64,000 nucleotides of DNA from Planctomycetota bacterium. GTDB taxonomy: Bacteria; Planctomycetota; Planctomycetia; Gemmatales; Gemmataceae. Location: positions 47,728-111,727 of the forward strand of contig JACPPF010000178.1 in assembly GCA_016191165.1 (NCBI GenBank), given 5' to 3'. The notes beneath the pieces were generated by a model. That model saw nothing but the letters and a program-made list of their open reading frames with translations. It was not told where the DNA came from and ran no database searches. Each line of letters begins with the position of its first letter. The first letter of the stretch is position 1. This document shows, one piece after another, positions 28,101 to 36,499 of this stretch. Position numbers and translations under genes: made by a program.

Positions 28101-31052
28101 AATGACCACGTCCCATGCTTGCCAGAGGTCATGGCGATTGTCCAGCACTCGGCGCAGGCAGCCAAGCAATTCGTCCGGAGGCATGACCGGCTGGGCGGCG
28201 CGGTGCAGCGCGAGCAGCCCGCCGCCAAACGTCGATTGCCTCACGAGTTCCTTTTCGACGAACGCGACCGCGTCGCGCCGCTCCTGGAGATTTTCGCATT
28301 GAAAGATCAGCTCGTGAATCGCGACTTCAAAATCGACGAACAAGCGAATCGCCTCGCGATAGGCGTGCCGGGAATCTTCCGGTTGATTCTTGAGCCGAAG
28401 AACGAAGCCGCGCGCATTCCATACGGCTGCGCTATGCGGGTCGATCGGCTCAGCGTCGTCGATCTGCGCCAGAGCCTCGTCGAGCCGAGCCTGCTCGGTC
28501 AACAGAAATGCATATTCGCATCGCGAAGGAACATCGGTGGGGTGGCATTCGATGAGGCGCTTCATCATCGGCTCGCGCGCCGCCGGGCCGTCGTGGAAGG
28601 CCCAATCGTAGCGCAGCCGCGCCAGCCCGAAGTGATTCGGGTAGCGTTGACAGTAGGTCGCAAGATGATCGAGCGCCGCCAGGCGGCCATCGCGATCGGC
28701 GAGCAGCTGCAGGTAACCCCGATGGGCATCCTCGGCCAGCGGTTCGAGCTTGATGACTTCCTCCCAGGCGTCGCGCGCCTTGAGGAGGTCGCCCTGCGCG
28801 GTGGCCAGACGCGCGACCGTTCGCAGCCGCGCCGCCGGCCGGGAAACGCCGTCGGCCCTGGCCAGGATGTCGGCGGCGCGATCGAATTCTCCCTTGTAGA
28901 TGTGTGCCTCGGCGGCGTAGGTCAGCAACTCGCCATCCTGGGGCCGCAAACGCATGGCCTCGTCAAGTACGTCGAACGCCTCGCCCATCCGTTCCAGCTG
29001 AACCAGGGCGCTGTAGAGCGTTCGCCCGGGATGGCTGGACTGGGCGCCAAATCTGCGGAAGCGGTTTTGCATCAACTCCAAAACGCGATCCGCCTCGCCG
29101 CGGGCCCGCGCGTAATGGAAATAGTTCAGCGAGATAAATTCATCCTTGTCTTCGCCGCAGGTGGCGAAATACGACAGGCGCAGCGCCTCATCGAAACGCC
29201 TCTGGCTCCAGCGAATGCGCGCCAGCGTGTCGAGCAATCGGCCATGCAGAGGCGCTTGCGCCGGCGTCTTGCGAATCGCCCTCTTTAGAAGGTAGGTCGT
29301 CTTCACGTCATCGCGCGCGTCGGCGGACAACTCCTGCGCGTAATACAGCCAGCAGGCCGGATCGGCGTCTTTCGGTTCGGACAGGCGTTGATAGATCGCG
29401 AGCCGTTCGTCACGCTTGCCCAGCGAGCGGAGGTAATCGGCACGCACGAGTTCCAGGAACGGATCGCCGGGAAACAGCGTCAGAAGTTCGTCGGTGGCGG
29501 CCAATCCGGCGGGGGAGTCGGCGTCGTAGTTGGCAAGCTCGCGCTTGACGCTCAGGGTCAGGTAATGCCCCGGCGCCTTGGCGACCATCGCCTGGAACGC
29601 CTGTTCCGCTTCAGCGCGGCGATGATTGACGCGGGCCAGATCGCACTGGTACACCAGATCGTAGAGTTCTTCGTCGGGCAGGCGCAGATCGGCCAGGCGG
29701 TCCTTGTCCTTCAACGGCACCATCGCGATGCCGCGCGGCCCGCTGGCGGAATAGCGTTCCTTCATCAGGTCGTACGACATCTCGACCTGATGCCGATCGC
29801 CGGGATCACGCACGATGAATGTTCTCGCCGCCGAGTCGTAACCGATGACGGCTTGCAGATGGCCCGAGCTGACGTCCAGGGCCGCCAGCGTGAATGGAAT
29901 GCCGCGATCGATCAACGCGACCGCGGCTTCCCAGGTAACGGTAAACGCTCGAGTGAACCAGCCATGCTCGTCGGCCCATTTGCGTTCGCTATGGTATGGC
30001 GTGCCGAGGTAGGCGATTTCCTCGGAGACCTCGACATGATCGGCGGGCATCGACCAGAAGCGGGCGATCGACGTCAAGGTCGCGGGGCCGCACGTCTTGT
30101 GATGTTGCCGAACGAAAGGCACGGCCAGCTCGACACGCCGCGTGGGCTCGACGCGGTTGGTCAGGCGCTGGACGAGGTTCTCGAAGTGCTTGCCCTTGAT
30201 CGTGCGCGCCATGGCCAGCGCCTGGGCATGTTCGCCTTTTCGACAGGCGAGGTCGCAGCGGCGCGCGGTCAGCCATTCCTTTTCGCGTTTGTAAAGCAAG
30301 GGGGAGAGACGTTCCAGTTCGTCAAGGCTTCGCTCTGCCTCGTCGTAGCGTTTCAATTCGATTTGCAAAGCGGCCAGTTGTCCCCAGACGGCGCCGCTTT
30401 CGAGCCGTTTGGTCGCTTCGGTCAACAGCTCGATCGCTTCCGCGTCGCGTTCCTTCTGGACGAGAAAATGGGCGACCCACTGCACGGCAGGCCGATACCA
30501 GGGCCGCAGTTGCAGGGCGCGGCGCGCGGCGGCCTCGGCGTCGTCGTGGCGATCCGCCAGCGAAAACAGGCCGGCCCACTCCAGGCAGGTCCAGGGCTCG
30601 ACGCCGATCGCCTCGGCCCTTTTGAGCCAATCCTCGGCGGCATCGAAGTCGCGCAACTGCGCCAGGATGGCCGCCTGTTGCGAACACCAGTGCGAGCGCA
30701 GGACCAGGGGCGCGTCGTCGGGGAAAGGGTGTCCTTGCACGAAATGCCAGGCCGCCAGAGGGCCTCGCGCCGCCATGAGGTAGCGGGCGAAGAACCACAG
30801 CGCCTCGGCGTGCTTGCGATTCCCGCGCCAGGCATGCACGAAATGCCAGTCGGCCAGGCGCATCGAACCCAGGTTCCCCGCCAACCGACCGGCCAGGATG
30901 CGCGCCTCAGGGCCTCGCCAGTGCTGGATCGGCCCAATCGCCTCGGCCAACCGATACGCCTGAAGGTAGAGTCCCTGCTCATACAAGCCCAAAACCTTCG
31001 CACGCTGCTCAGCAGAGACAAAGACCTCCACACGCGGGGGTAGGTCGCTCAT
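25185..31052 (-). CDS. Giant TPR protein with an embedded C39-like cysteine peptidase domain
   Basis: A 1955-residue protein with no obvious signal peptide. TPR-like helical repeats occupy nearly everything (AAARRALQLRPWYRPAVQWV, AWNARGFVLRLKNQPEDSRH, AIELAREWTRKRPGEARSWL and many more). Around residues 310-420 sits a papain-like C39-type domain: FVRQHHKTCGPATLTSIARF (Cys near 320), then DVSSGHLQAVIGYD (His near 396) and FIVRDPGD (Asp near 414). All three catalytic residues are intact. C39 domains cleave or bind double-glycine leaders in peptide export; with a TPR solenoid it may act on protein partners. The substrate is unknown. Confidence 0.87.
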   Translation of the reverse strand: MSDLPPRVEVFVSAEQRAKVLGLYEQGLYLQAYRLAEAIGPIQHWRGPEARILAGRLAGNLGSMRLADWHFVHAWRGNRKHAEALWFFARYLMAARGPLAAWHFVQGHPFPDDAPLVLRSHWCSQQAAILAQLRDFDAAEDWLKRAEAIGVEPWTCLEWAGLFSLADRHDDAEAAARRALQLRPWYRPAVQWVAHFLVQKERDAEAIELLTEATKRLESGAVWGQLAALQIELKRYDEAERSLDELERLSPLLYKREKEWLTARRCDLACRKGEHAQALAMARTIKGKHFENLVQRLTNRVEPTRRVELAVPFVRQHHKTCGPATLTSIARFWSMPADHVEVSEEIAYLGTPYHSERKWADEHGWFTRAFTVTWEAAVALIDRGIPFTLAALDVSSGHLQAVIGYDSAARTFIVRDPGDRHQVEMSYDLMKERYSASGPRGIAMVPLKDKDRLADLRLPDEELYDLVYQCDLARVNHRRAEAEQAFQAMVAKAPGHYLTLSVKRELANYDADSPAGLAATDELLTLFPGDPFLELVRADYLRSLGKRDERLAIYQRLSEPKDADPACWLYYAQELSADARDDVKTTYLLKRAIRKTPAQAPLHGRLLDTLARIRWSQRRFDEALRLSYFATCGEDKDEFISLNYFHYARARGEADRVLELMQNRFRRFGAQSSHPGRTLYSALVQLERMGEAFDVLDEAMRLRPQDGELLTYAAEAHIYKGEFDRAADILARADGVSRPAARLRTVARLATAQGDLLKARDAWEEVIKLEPLAEDAHRGYLQLLADRDGRLAALDHLATYCQRYPNHFGLARLRYDWAFHDGPAAREPMMKRLIECHPTDVPSRCEYAFLLTEQARLDEALAQIDDAEPIDPHSAAVWNARGFVLRLKNQPEDSRHAYREAIRLFVDFEVAIHELIFQCENLQERRDAVAFVEKELVRQSTFGGGLLALHRAAQPVMPPDELLGCLRRVLDNRHDLWQAWDVVIRQLVYLERGDEALALAQKAVQRYPLLAGLWLDLADAHRLSRNSEHEITSIQRALQLAPNWTDALRMLVDAQERGGAVDDARRALEHAITQAPLIGIHYLVHAEFLWRRGEHDQAIKQARQSLVLDFWLDLAWNTLAGWCMALDRGDEAIELAREWTRKRPGEARSWLRLAQAYQWQNPRANSSDERARIDQCVAAYDEALQRNFQARDIHDMKAEMLGLFGRFDEARKACQPPGWKGKLPAEFRRRAAWVTAQEGEFAKAKEQMVAALKDDRTHQWGWTQLVDWCYATQQFREYLDAANDMLRARPQSALAMTYRGEARVRMDEREAGLDDLRSAFRKDPCNALAGFLLFDEQMVDDNLVGAESTLLSLQQNLVGEFVKARQIQFQAKKENQTIALEKFKELCASRSLNTQPLDMAMRALDVAGWKEQGEQLIKEAMREPSWNLHLAVLYASRWNPNLANDLPDRIAVLDKALDIQPGTFRFLDLKADLLTAGAQFDRAWQVCQEKTFAADKFALDGRCAWVMYCSGRQAEAIDWMRDILKQYPKYLWGWAQLADWYSRAGRWVDVLTVAEQLVMLAPRDPVGFGWRGLAKHNLGDAQAARADYLHGLDLQPWYIWGAWQLWGLYVQNQEWQRAEKLLEKVQKYADKGEWAQRKVDMLVYLNRKSAFAKEFESLLKHSQKTPWLIDQSLQFLIQVGWWSDAEEVMHRNLDLGAHVCDPWVRLRVAMGDRRVGADVQNMSASRPERTNCIAAYAVELAYAKDPHGLRAWILEHEDALREDTPCWGKVGAALYVVQDWRGAIEWLSDWSDHPKALPAMLLPLTKALRILGRVEEARKVSLHCLTKLNGDYASSFHKVWLMYDQAMDGELLPVQRYLEQADLGGFDGYHQMIAAMVRGLSYMMSDKENGFARAREVLARTAKYAPPTVHDPALTQAYQKCVSQMAAQRGTFAAKLWRWWRWLMPALPQVPKAPG

Positions 31053-31197
31053 GAACTTCTCCGAAAACGAAAACCGATTCCCTGGGTGCGAAGGTTACCT
31101 TCGTTCCCCATGCTCCGTCCGTGTGATTTCTTCTCGTGGCGCAGGCTGGAAACCTACCCCTCGAAAAACTCACGTTCTCTCCGGCTTTGAAAAGGGC

Positions 31198-31944
31198 CTA
31201 TCGGGCCCGCAGCGGTCTCTTGGCGAAGAACTGCCAGATCACCTCGTTGATGTTTTCCTTGGTACCCCACGCATGGCCGAGGCCCTTCAACTCGATGTAT
31301 TTCACCTCGTGACCTTCCCGCTTGTACTTGTCGCGATTTTCGCGTGCCCAGTCCACCGGCAGGATAGGGTCCCTGTCGCCGTGGATGATTAGCACCGGGA
31401 ATTTTCGCGCCGCTTTGATGCCGAACAGCGTCTGCAAACCCAGCGGGCCGGAATGGGACGCCGCCGCCGCGATTGTGTTGGATCGTTCCTTTACAACCAG
31501 GTGCGCGAAGTATCCACCGTTGGACATGCCCAGCACATAGATACGGGCCGGGTCGATCTTGTATTCCGCGTGCGTCTTCGCCACCAGGGAGTCGAAAAAG
31601 GCCAGATCGGTTTTCACCTTGTCGGCTGTCAGGCCCCAGCTTCCCTTGATGGCGTTCGGGTAGGCGAGGATGAACCTGTGCTTGGCGGCGGTCTCGTTGA
31701 GTCGCGTGTAGATTGGCATCACGTCCTTGCTATCGATCAACATCCCGTGGAATGCGATCACCAGGGCCGCCGGCCGTGTAAGATCGACCGATTTGGGTAC
31801 CACCAGCCGATAATCGCGCACGACATCGCCTGCCATGAGCCGCTTTGAACCAAAGTTGCCGTGGTTTGATTCGCCAAGGGTCGGGGCATAAGGTAGATTC
31901 CCCAAACACAACAACAAGACCCCGGACAGCGAGGACGCGATCAT
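31198..31944 (-). CDS. Secreted alpha/beta hydrolase (LpqC/feruloyl esterase-like)
   Basis: A 248-residue hydrolase with a signal peptide. Visible motifs are the oxyanion turn VIAFHGM, nucleophile elbow VLGMSNGGYFAH, acid loop IIHGDRDPILPV and catalytic His in KGLGHAWG. This is the pattern of polyhydroxybutyrate-depolymerase/feruloyl-esterase-like enzymes (LpqC group) that cut ester bonds in polymers. The ATG at 31944 overlaps the stop codon of the upstream gene (ATGA), which supports it over the longer frame to 31998. Confidence 0.88.
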   Translation of the reverse strand: MIASSLSGVLLLCLGNLPYAPTLGESNHGNFGSKRLMAGDVVRDYRLVVPKSVDLTRPAALVIAFHGMLIDSKDVMPIYTRLNETAAKHRFILAYPNAIKGSWGLTADKVKTDLAFFDSLVAKTHAEYKIDPARIYVLGMSNGGYFAHLVVKERSNTIAAAASHSGPLGLQTLFGIKAARKFPVLIIHGDRDPILPVDWARENRDKYKREGHEVKYIELKGLGHAWGTKENINEVIWQFFAKRPLRAR

Positions 31945-32270
31945 GGGTCGGTCCCCTGGGCGGGTTTTGGCCTTTGCATTTGGCGGATCAGGATCCAAAG
32001 GACCACGACCGCGCCGACGACCAGGGCCAGTACCAGCGCTCCGCCTGCCACCACGATGGCGATCCAGCGCACGGACTCGATGCCCTTGTCATCCTCCGGC
32101 TTTACTTCTGGCGGGAGGGAATTTTTTTCAAAGCGTGGCGGCGGCTTGTCCGGCGGTGGCCCGGGCGGCAATCCCGGCGCCACGACGCCTTTCCCGGGGC
32201 CTTGGCCTGTCGCCGTCTGCATCCAGACGAGCGCGATCGCCATCAAAAAAAACAGGAAATACCACCTCAT
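31941..32270 (-). CDS. Small secreted/membrane protein with a proline-rich linker
   Basis: A 109-residue product: an N-terminal signal-like segment (YFLFFLMAIALVWMQTATG), a Pro-rich stretch (VVAPGLPPGPPPDKPPPRF) and a C-terminal membrane helix (WIAIVVAGGALVLALVVGAV). Its stop overlaps the start of the hydrolase gene by four bases, so the two are coupled. The function is unknown. Confidence 0.7.
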   Translation of the reverse strand: MRWYFLFFLMAIALVWMQTATGQGPGKGVVAPGLPPGPPPDKPPPRFEKNSLPPEVKPEDDKGIESVRWIAIVVAGGALVLALVVGAVVVLWILIRQMQRPKPAQGTDP

Positions 32271-33083
32271 GATTCACCTCTGGCAACGGATGAGTCGATC
32301 GACCGGTTCCACCTACCCTAGCGATTTCCCATCGAAAACGCTCAACGGATCTCCCGGCGAATTGCTCAAGATTCTCGCACCTTTTTATACTTCTTCAGCG
32401 ACTTCTTGTATTCTTCTTCGTCCAGACCAATTTTCAGATCGTCCCCGAGCAACTTTTCCAAACGAGGCGGGCTTCGACGTTTGTTCCTTATACGGAGCTG
32501 GGCCCGCTTGGAAACCTGGGGCCGGATCGTCCCTGCTATTTGAATCTTATGACCGGACCGACGCCGCAACACCCGATTTCAGTAGTTCCAAAATCAGCCA
32601 AGGATGAAACCCAGCGCGGCCCAGCCCCAACCAAACGGAACAATCTAATTTTTCGGCCTGACATCAAACCGGCTGGATCGCCGAGCGGCCAAACCACAAC
32701 CACGCTCTGTTCCAAACGCAGCCACGGAAAGACACGGAAAAATTCGTGAGTGAGGTTTTCTCCTTTGCTTTTTTTTGTGTTCTTTCCGATTGATTCCGTG
32801 GCTAATATTCTTCACAGACTGCGCGGATTTGAAACCATGGTGGAACGGATGAAAGCCTGAGAAATCCAGGGAATTCGAGTCGGTTTTACTAGCTTTCTCT
32901 TATCCGTGTTTCATCGGGGTTTCATCCGTGGCCATTTCTCAGAATAATCCGATCCCCTCATTGACGCGGGTGATTGTTCTTTTTTGACGACGCCGCCTTT
33001 TTTTTGGACGATTTCCGTGGCGTTCGCGGACTGGGAGTAAGGAACAAAGAACCTGACATGCCAAACCGCAAAGGGGAGCCACG
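32271..33083. other. Intergenic region with low G+C, no convincing gene
   Basis: These 813 bases separate the minus-strand pair above from the plus-strand C2 protease gene. One weak minus-strand frame (32366-32572, 68 residues, ending EEEYKKSLKKYKKVRES) has no ribosome site and no recognisable motif. The stretch from about 32700 to 32950 is A+T-rich, unlike the genes around it. AAAGGGGAG before the ATG at 33084 is the ribosome site of the next gene. Confidence 0.4.
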
Positions 33084-34298
33084 ATGAACCGTTTCAAGAA
33101 AACCTTCCGTCCCGAAGTCGAAACCCTGGAATCGCGCGAAGTGATGAACGCGACCTTTTCGCTCAGCGGCGGAGTCCTCACCATCACCAGCGACAACTAC
33201 GGCGACGTCCTGAACGTTCGCCAAAACGGCGCCGCCATCACCATCAACGGCAAACGCGCCAACCCGACCAGTGCCGTCAGCCAGATTGTCGTGCATGGCA
33301 ACGGCGGCAACGACGTCATCGATCTCCGCAACGTCAGCGTCAAGGCCATTGTTTATGGCGGCGCAGGCAACGACCGCATCATCGGCGGGCTTGCTGCCAA
33401 CTACCCCGATGGCGGGGACCACAACGACATCCTCCTCGGTCTCAGCGGCAACGACTCGCTGCTGGGCGGCGATGGGCACGATCGCCTCTTCGGTAACGGC
33501 GGTTACGACTACCTCTACGGCGAAGATGGCACCGACTTCCTCGACGACGGCAACCGCGCCGCCCAGGAAACCATGTACGGCGGCGACGGCGCCGACTTCT
33601 CCGCTGACACCTGGACCATCAACGGCGCCACCACCGGCGATATCGTTCAGGGCCAGTCCCTCGCTTGCACCTTCCTCGCCTCGCTCGCCGCCGGCGCCGA
33701 CTCCGGCATCAACTACAGCTCCTGGATTCGCTACGTCGGATACGACACGAACTACATGCCCTTCTACCAGGTCCGCTTCCTCCACCTGGGAAAATAGCAC
33801 TACGAAAACGTGCGCTTCGATGGCTCCGTCAACCAGTATGACACCGGTACCGCCGTCAATCGGCCCGATCGTGTCGCAGAATATGAATCCTGGGTCCTGC
33901 TCATGCATCGCGCCTTCATTCAGGCCTACGGCAACCTTGGCTCCAGCTCCAACACCTACACGCTCCACAACGCCACCGGCGGGCCCGTTCGGGCCAAGTA
34001 TTACGGCTCCTTCGATTACAACTCCAAGGTCGCCCTCGTCAATGCGATCAACGCCAGCAAACCGGTCGTCACCGGCGTCGAGGACGCCAACCTTTTTGGC
34101 GCCACCAACCACGCCTTCGCCGTCGTCGGCGCTCGCGGCGACTTCTTCAGCAGCCTCGAAATCCTCGTCTATAACCCGTGGGGCAAGGACGGCCAGGGCT
34201 ACGGCTTCCAGCCACGCGACGGCAGGGACGATGGCTTCATCTGGCTCACTTGGAGCGAATTCACCTCGGTCATGGATGGCTTCTGGGTGCGGCAGTAA
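33084..34298 (+). pseudogene. C2 (calpain-like) cysteine protease with RTX-type repeats, split by an in-frame TAG
   Basis: Codons 1-237 and the frame that resumes at 33798 are in the same phase, with one TAG (33795-33797) between them. Part 1 has the planctomycete export-type N-terminus FRPEVETLESREVMN, RTX-like repeats (GNDSLLGGDGHDRLFGNGG) and the protease Cys (VQGQSLACTFLASLA, Cys195). Part 2 holds the catalytic His (GATNHAFAVVG) and Asn (LVYNPWGKDGQG) and ends at TAA. The full triad is thus preserved on both sides of a single nonsense codon. It is either a recent pseudogene or a readthrough product; the first part alone would be inactive. Confidence 0.8.
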
Positions 34299-34330
34299 GA
34301 GGATGGCGAGCCGGGCGGAATTCTCGTGGC

Positions 34331-35497
34331 TCACGGATAAATCGTGGCGCGAGGCAACGCCTTCTGGAGCTCGCGAATTGCCTTTTGGCTAACCCTGGCG
34401 CCGCTCAATTCCAGCGTTTGCACCGCCGTGAAGGTTTGCAGCGCCTTCAAGCCTGCATCGGTCACCTTCGTGCCGCCCAGGTATAGCGCGCGGAGTTCAG
34501 GAAAATCACGAAGGTCGGCCAGGCACCCATCGCCCACCGCGGTATGGCTCAGCCGCAGGGTATGCAGCTTTTTAAGCCCGCGCAACGTCTTGACGCCGGC
34601 GTCGGTGATCTTGGTGGCGGTCAGGTCCAGGTCGCGCAGCGCTTTCAAGGTCGCCAGATTCTTCAGGTCAGTGTCGCTGACAGGTAACCCGGCCAGATTG
34701 AGGTCTGCTAGTTTTTCGAGCGCCGCCAGGTCTTTCAGACCAATGCCGGTGACGCCGGTCCGCGCAAGAACCAGCGTCCGCAAATTGGTCAGTTGTTTGA
34801 CGCTCGCCATCCCCTTGTCCGAGACGCGCGTGTTGTAGAGGGCCAGGTCTTGTAAGTCGTTCAAACCACTCAACTCCTTCAAGCCCGCCTCGCTCATTTT
34901 GGTGTTGCTGACATCGAGCATGCGCAGTTTCTTCAGTTTGGCAAGCGCCTGAAATCCGGTGTCGGTGATGGCGGTGTTGCTCAAATCCAGCTTGGCTAGC
35001 TTCGTCAACTTCTCGACGCCGCGAAACCCGGCGTCCGTGATGCCCGCGCCCTTGAGGCTCAGGTCTTCAAGCTCGGGCAAGTCGCCCAGACCGGCGCCGG
35101 TCAACTTCGTATCGGTGAGTCCAAGCACGCGCAAGCCGGGCAGAGACTTCAGGGCGTGGAGGCCAGCATCGCTGACGCGGGTGAAGCCGAGGTTGAGCGA
35201 ACGAAGCCGGGGCAAGTCGCGCAAGCGCTTCAGGCCGGCGTCGCTGACCTTTGTGCCATAAAGATCGATTTCCGCGACCTGCCGAAGTCCCGCGAGAACA
35301 CCCAGGCCGTCGTCCTTCACCCTGGCAAAGACGAGGCTCACCTTGACGATGGGCTTGCCCGTCTTCTTGACATCGCGCTCGGCGAGTCCGCCCCATTTCT
35401 TGATCGCGGCGGCGGCGCGGTCGTCACCGTCGCCCGCTCTTGATGGAACGGCCGGGAAGAGGATGAGCGACGAGATGATCAAAAAAAATCGAGCCAT
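34331..35497 (-). CDS. Exported leucine-rich-repeat protein
   Basis: A 388-residue protein with a signal peptide (MARFFLIISSLILFPAVPSRA). About a dozen 23-24-residue leucine-rich repeats follow, of the pattern VSDAGLKRLRDLPRLRSLNLGFTR. This bacterial LRR type, with 'T-x-VSDxGL' turns, is abundant in planctomycetes. The ATG at 35497 is preferred to an upstream GTG (35536) because the signal peptide starts there. Likely a binding protein; the ligand is unknown. Confidence 0.88.
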   Translation of the reverse strand: MARFFLIISSLILFPAVPSRAGDGDDRAAAAIKKWGGLAERDVKKTGKPIVKVSLVFARVKDDGLGVLAGLRQVAEIDLYGTKVSDAGLKRLRDLPRLRSLNLGFTRVSDAGLHALKSLPGLRVLGLTDTKLTGAGLGDLPELEDLSLKGAGITDAGFRGVEKLTKLAKLDLSNTAITDTGFQALAKLKKLRMLDVSNTKMSEAGLKELSGLNDLQDLALYNTRVSDKGMASVKQLTNLRTLVLARTGVTGIGLKDLAALEKLADLNLAGLPVSDTDLKNLATLKALRDLDLTATKITDAGVKTLRGLKKLHTLRLSHTAVGDGCLADLRDFPELRALYLGGTKVTDAGLKALQTFTAVQTLELSGARVSQKAIRELQKALPRATIYP

Positions 35498-35532
35498 GCG
35501 AACGTCTCGTTCCGCGGGGGTTTCGCCCTCGT

Positions 35533-36339
35533 TCACACTCGTTGGCGAACCTGTTCCGCGAGCCAGGCGTTATCCTCGGCGCTCAACGGCGGCGTGAGGG
35601 GGCGGGTGTAGTCGATGTCGCGATCATATCGTGAGCGGGCGTAGACTCCATCGATCAGCGGCTGGAGATTCAACATCACGTCGGCATCTGGGTGCGACAA
35701 CGGAATAGGAAGCGCGGGGATAGGACGCCGGTAATGCGCCGGCCAAACACGACAATGAGGGGCAAACAACTTCCGCGCCATTAACAACGAGTAGGGGCTA
35801 TTGGGCCATGGATCGAGCATCGGCATCTTGTCCCCGCGCCGCAACAAATCGATCTCGACGAAATTCGCCATGCCCATGAGCATGCCCTGACGCTTTCGCA
35901 AATAGATGTTCCATCCAGGCGTTCCATAACGCTTATTAGAGGGCGACAGAACCTCGATGCAAGTCACCAAGGTTCGGTCTGGTTCAGACAAGTAGATCTC
36001 GACGAACGTTTCGCGGTATTCCGCGGAAACAAAAGCCTGCATCGAGATGAAATCCACGTCGCTTGCCGGCTCCGCGATCGCAACACTCCCCTGATGGGCC
36101 ACGGGATTCTGCGCATCTCGCGGTGAAACCACACCGATGTCGGGAACAAAAACGTGCTCGACCTTGCCATCTCGATCGGAGATGACAATGTACGGCCGTT
36201 CGCCCGTTCTCACGATGTACCGGTCCGGGACTCGCTCCGCCAACTCGTCATGGATCTTGCTCACGAGATTATTGTGAAAATCCTCGAACAACTTGCATTC
36301 TTCGATATACGGGTCCATCCCCGGAAACGGTGATTTCAT
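35533..36339 (-). CDS. DUF4058 family protein
   Basis: A 268-residue protein starting MKSPFPGMDPYIEECKLFED, the signature start of DUF4058, with the later conserved VLSPSNKRYGTPGWNIYLRK and FVEIDLLRRGDKMP. The charged Glu/Asp/Lys pattern (IEVLSPSNK and VEIDLLR) recalls a nuclease-like core, as noted generally for DUF4058, but the activity is not established. The start at 36339 has an AGGCGAGG site. It is common in planctomycetes and cyanobacteria. Confidence 0.9.
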   Translation of the reverse strand: MKSPFPGMDPYIEECKLFEDFHNNLVSKIHDELAERVPDRYIVRTGERPYIVISDRDGKVEHVFVPDIGVVSPRDAQNPVAHQGSVAIAEPASDVDFISMQAFVSAEYRETFVEIYLSEPDRTLVTCIEVLSPSNKRYGTPGWNIYLRKRQGMLMGMANFVEIDLLRRGDKMPMLDPWPNSPYSLLMARKLFAPHCRVWPAHYRRPIPALPIPLSHPDADVMLNLQPLIDGVYARSRYDRDIDYTRPLTPPLSAEDNAWLAEQVRQRV

Positions 36340-36499
36340 GCTCGCCTCGCCTTCGCGCAATAAGGTGCTGCATTCGTGAGCTTATCTTACCAGGATCAAA
36401 CCGGCGAAGTCGATGCTGTTCTCGGCGCGACGTCTCGATTACAATGGCCGGTGCGTAATCCAAACGACACGCCCGCGCGGGCGCTAAACGGGGAATCGC

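Noticed and set aside
32366..32572. 68-codon minus-strand frame
   Set aside because: No ribosome site, no usable family resemblance, and a weak start; kept only as a note in the intergenic entry.
33795..33797. TAG as pyrrolysine
   Set aside because: Pyrrolysine is confined to methylamine methyltransferases and a few archaeal or bacterial lineages; nothing here supports it. A plain nonsense codon is simpler.
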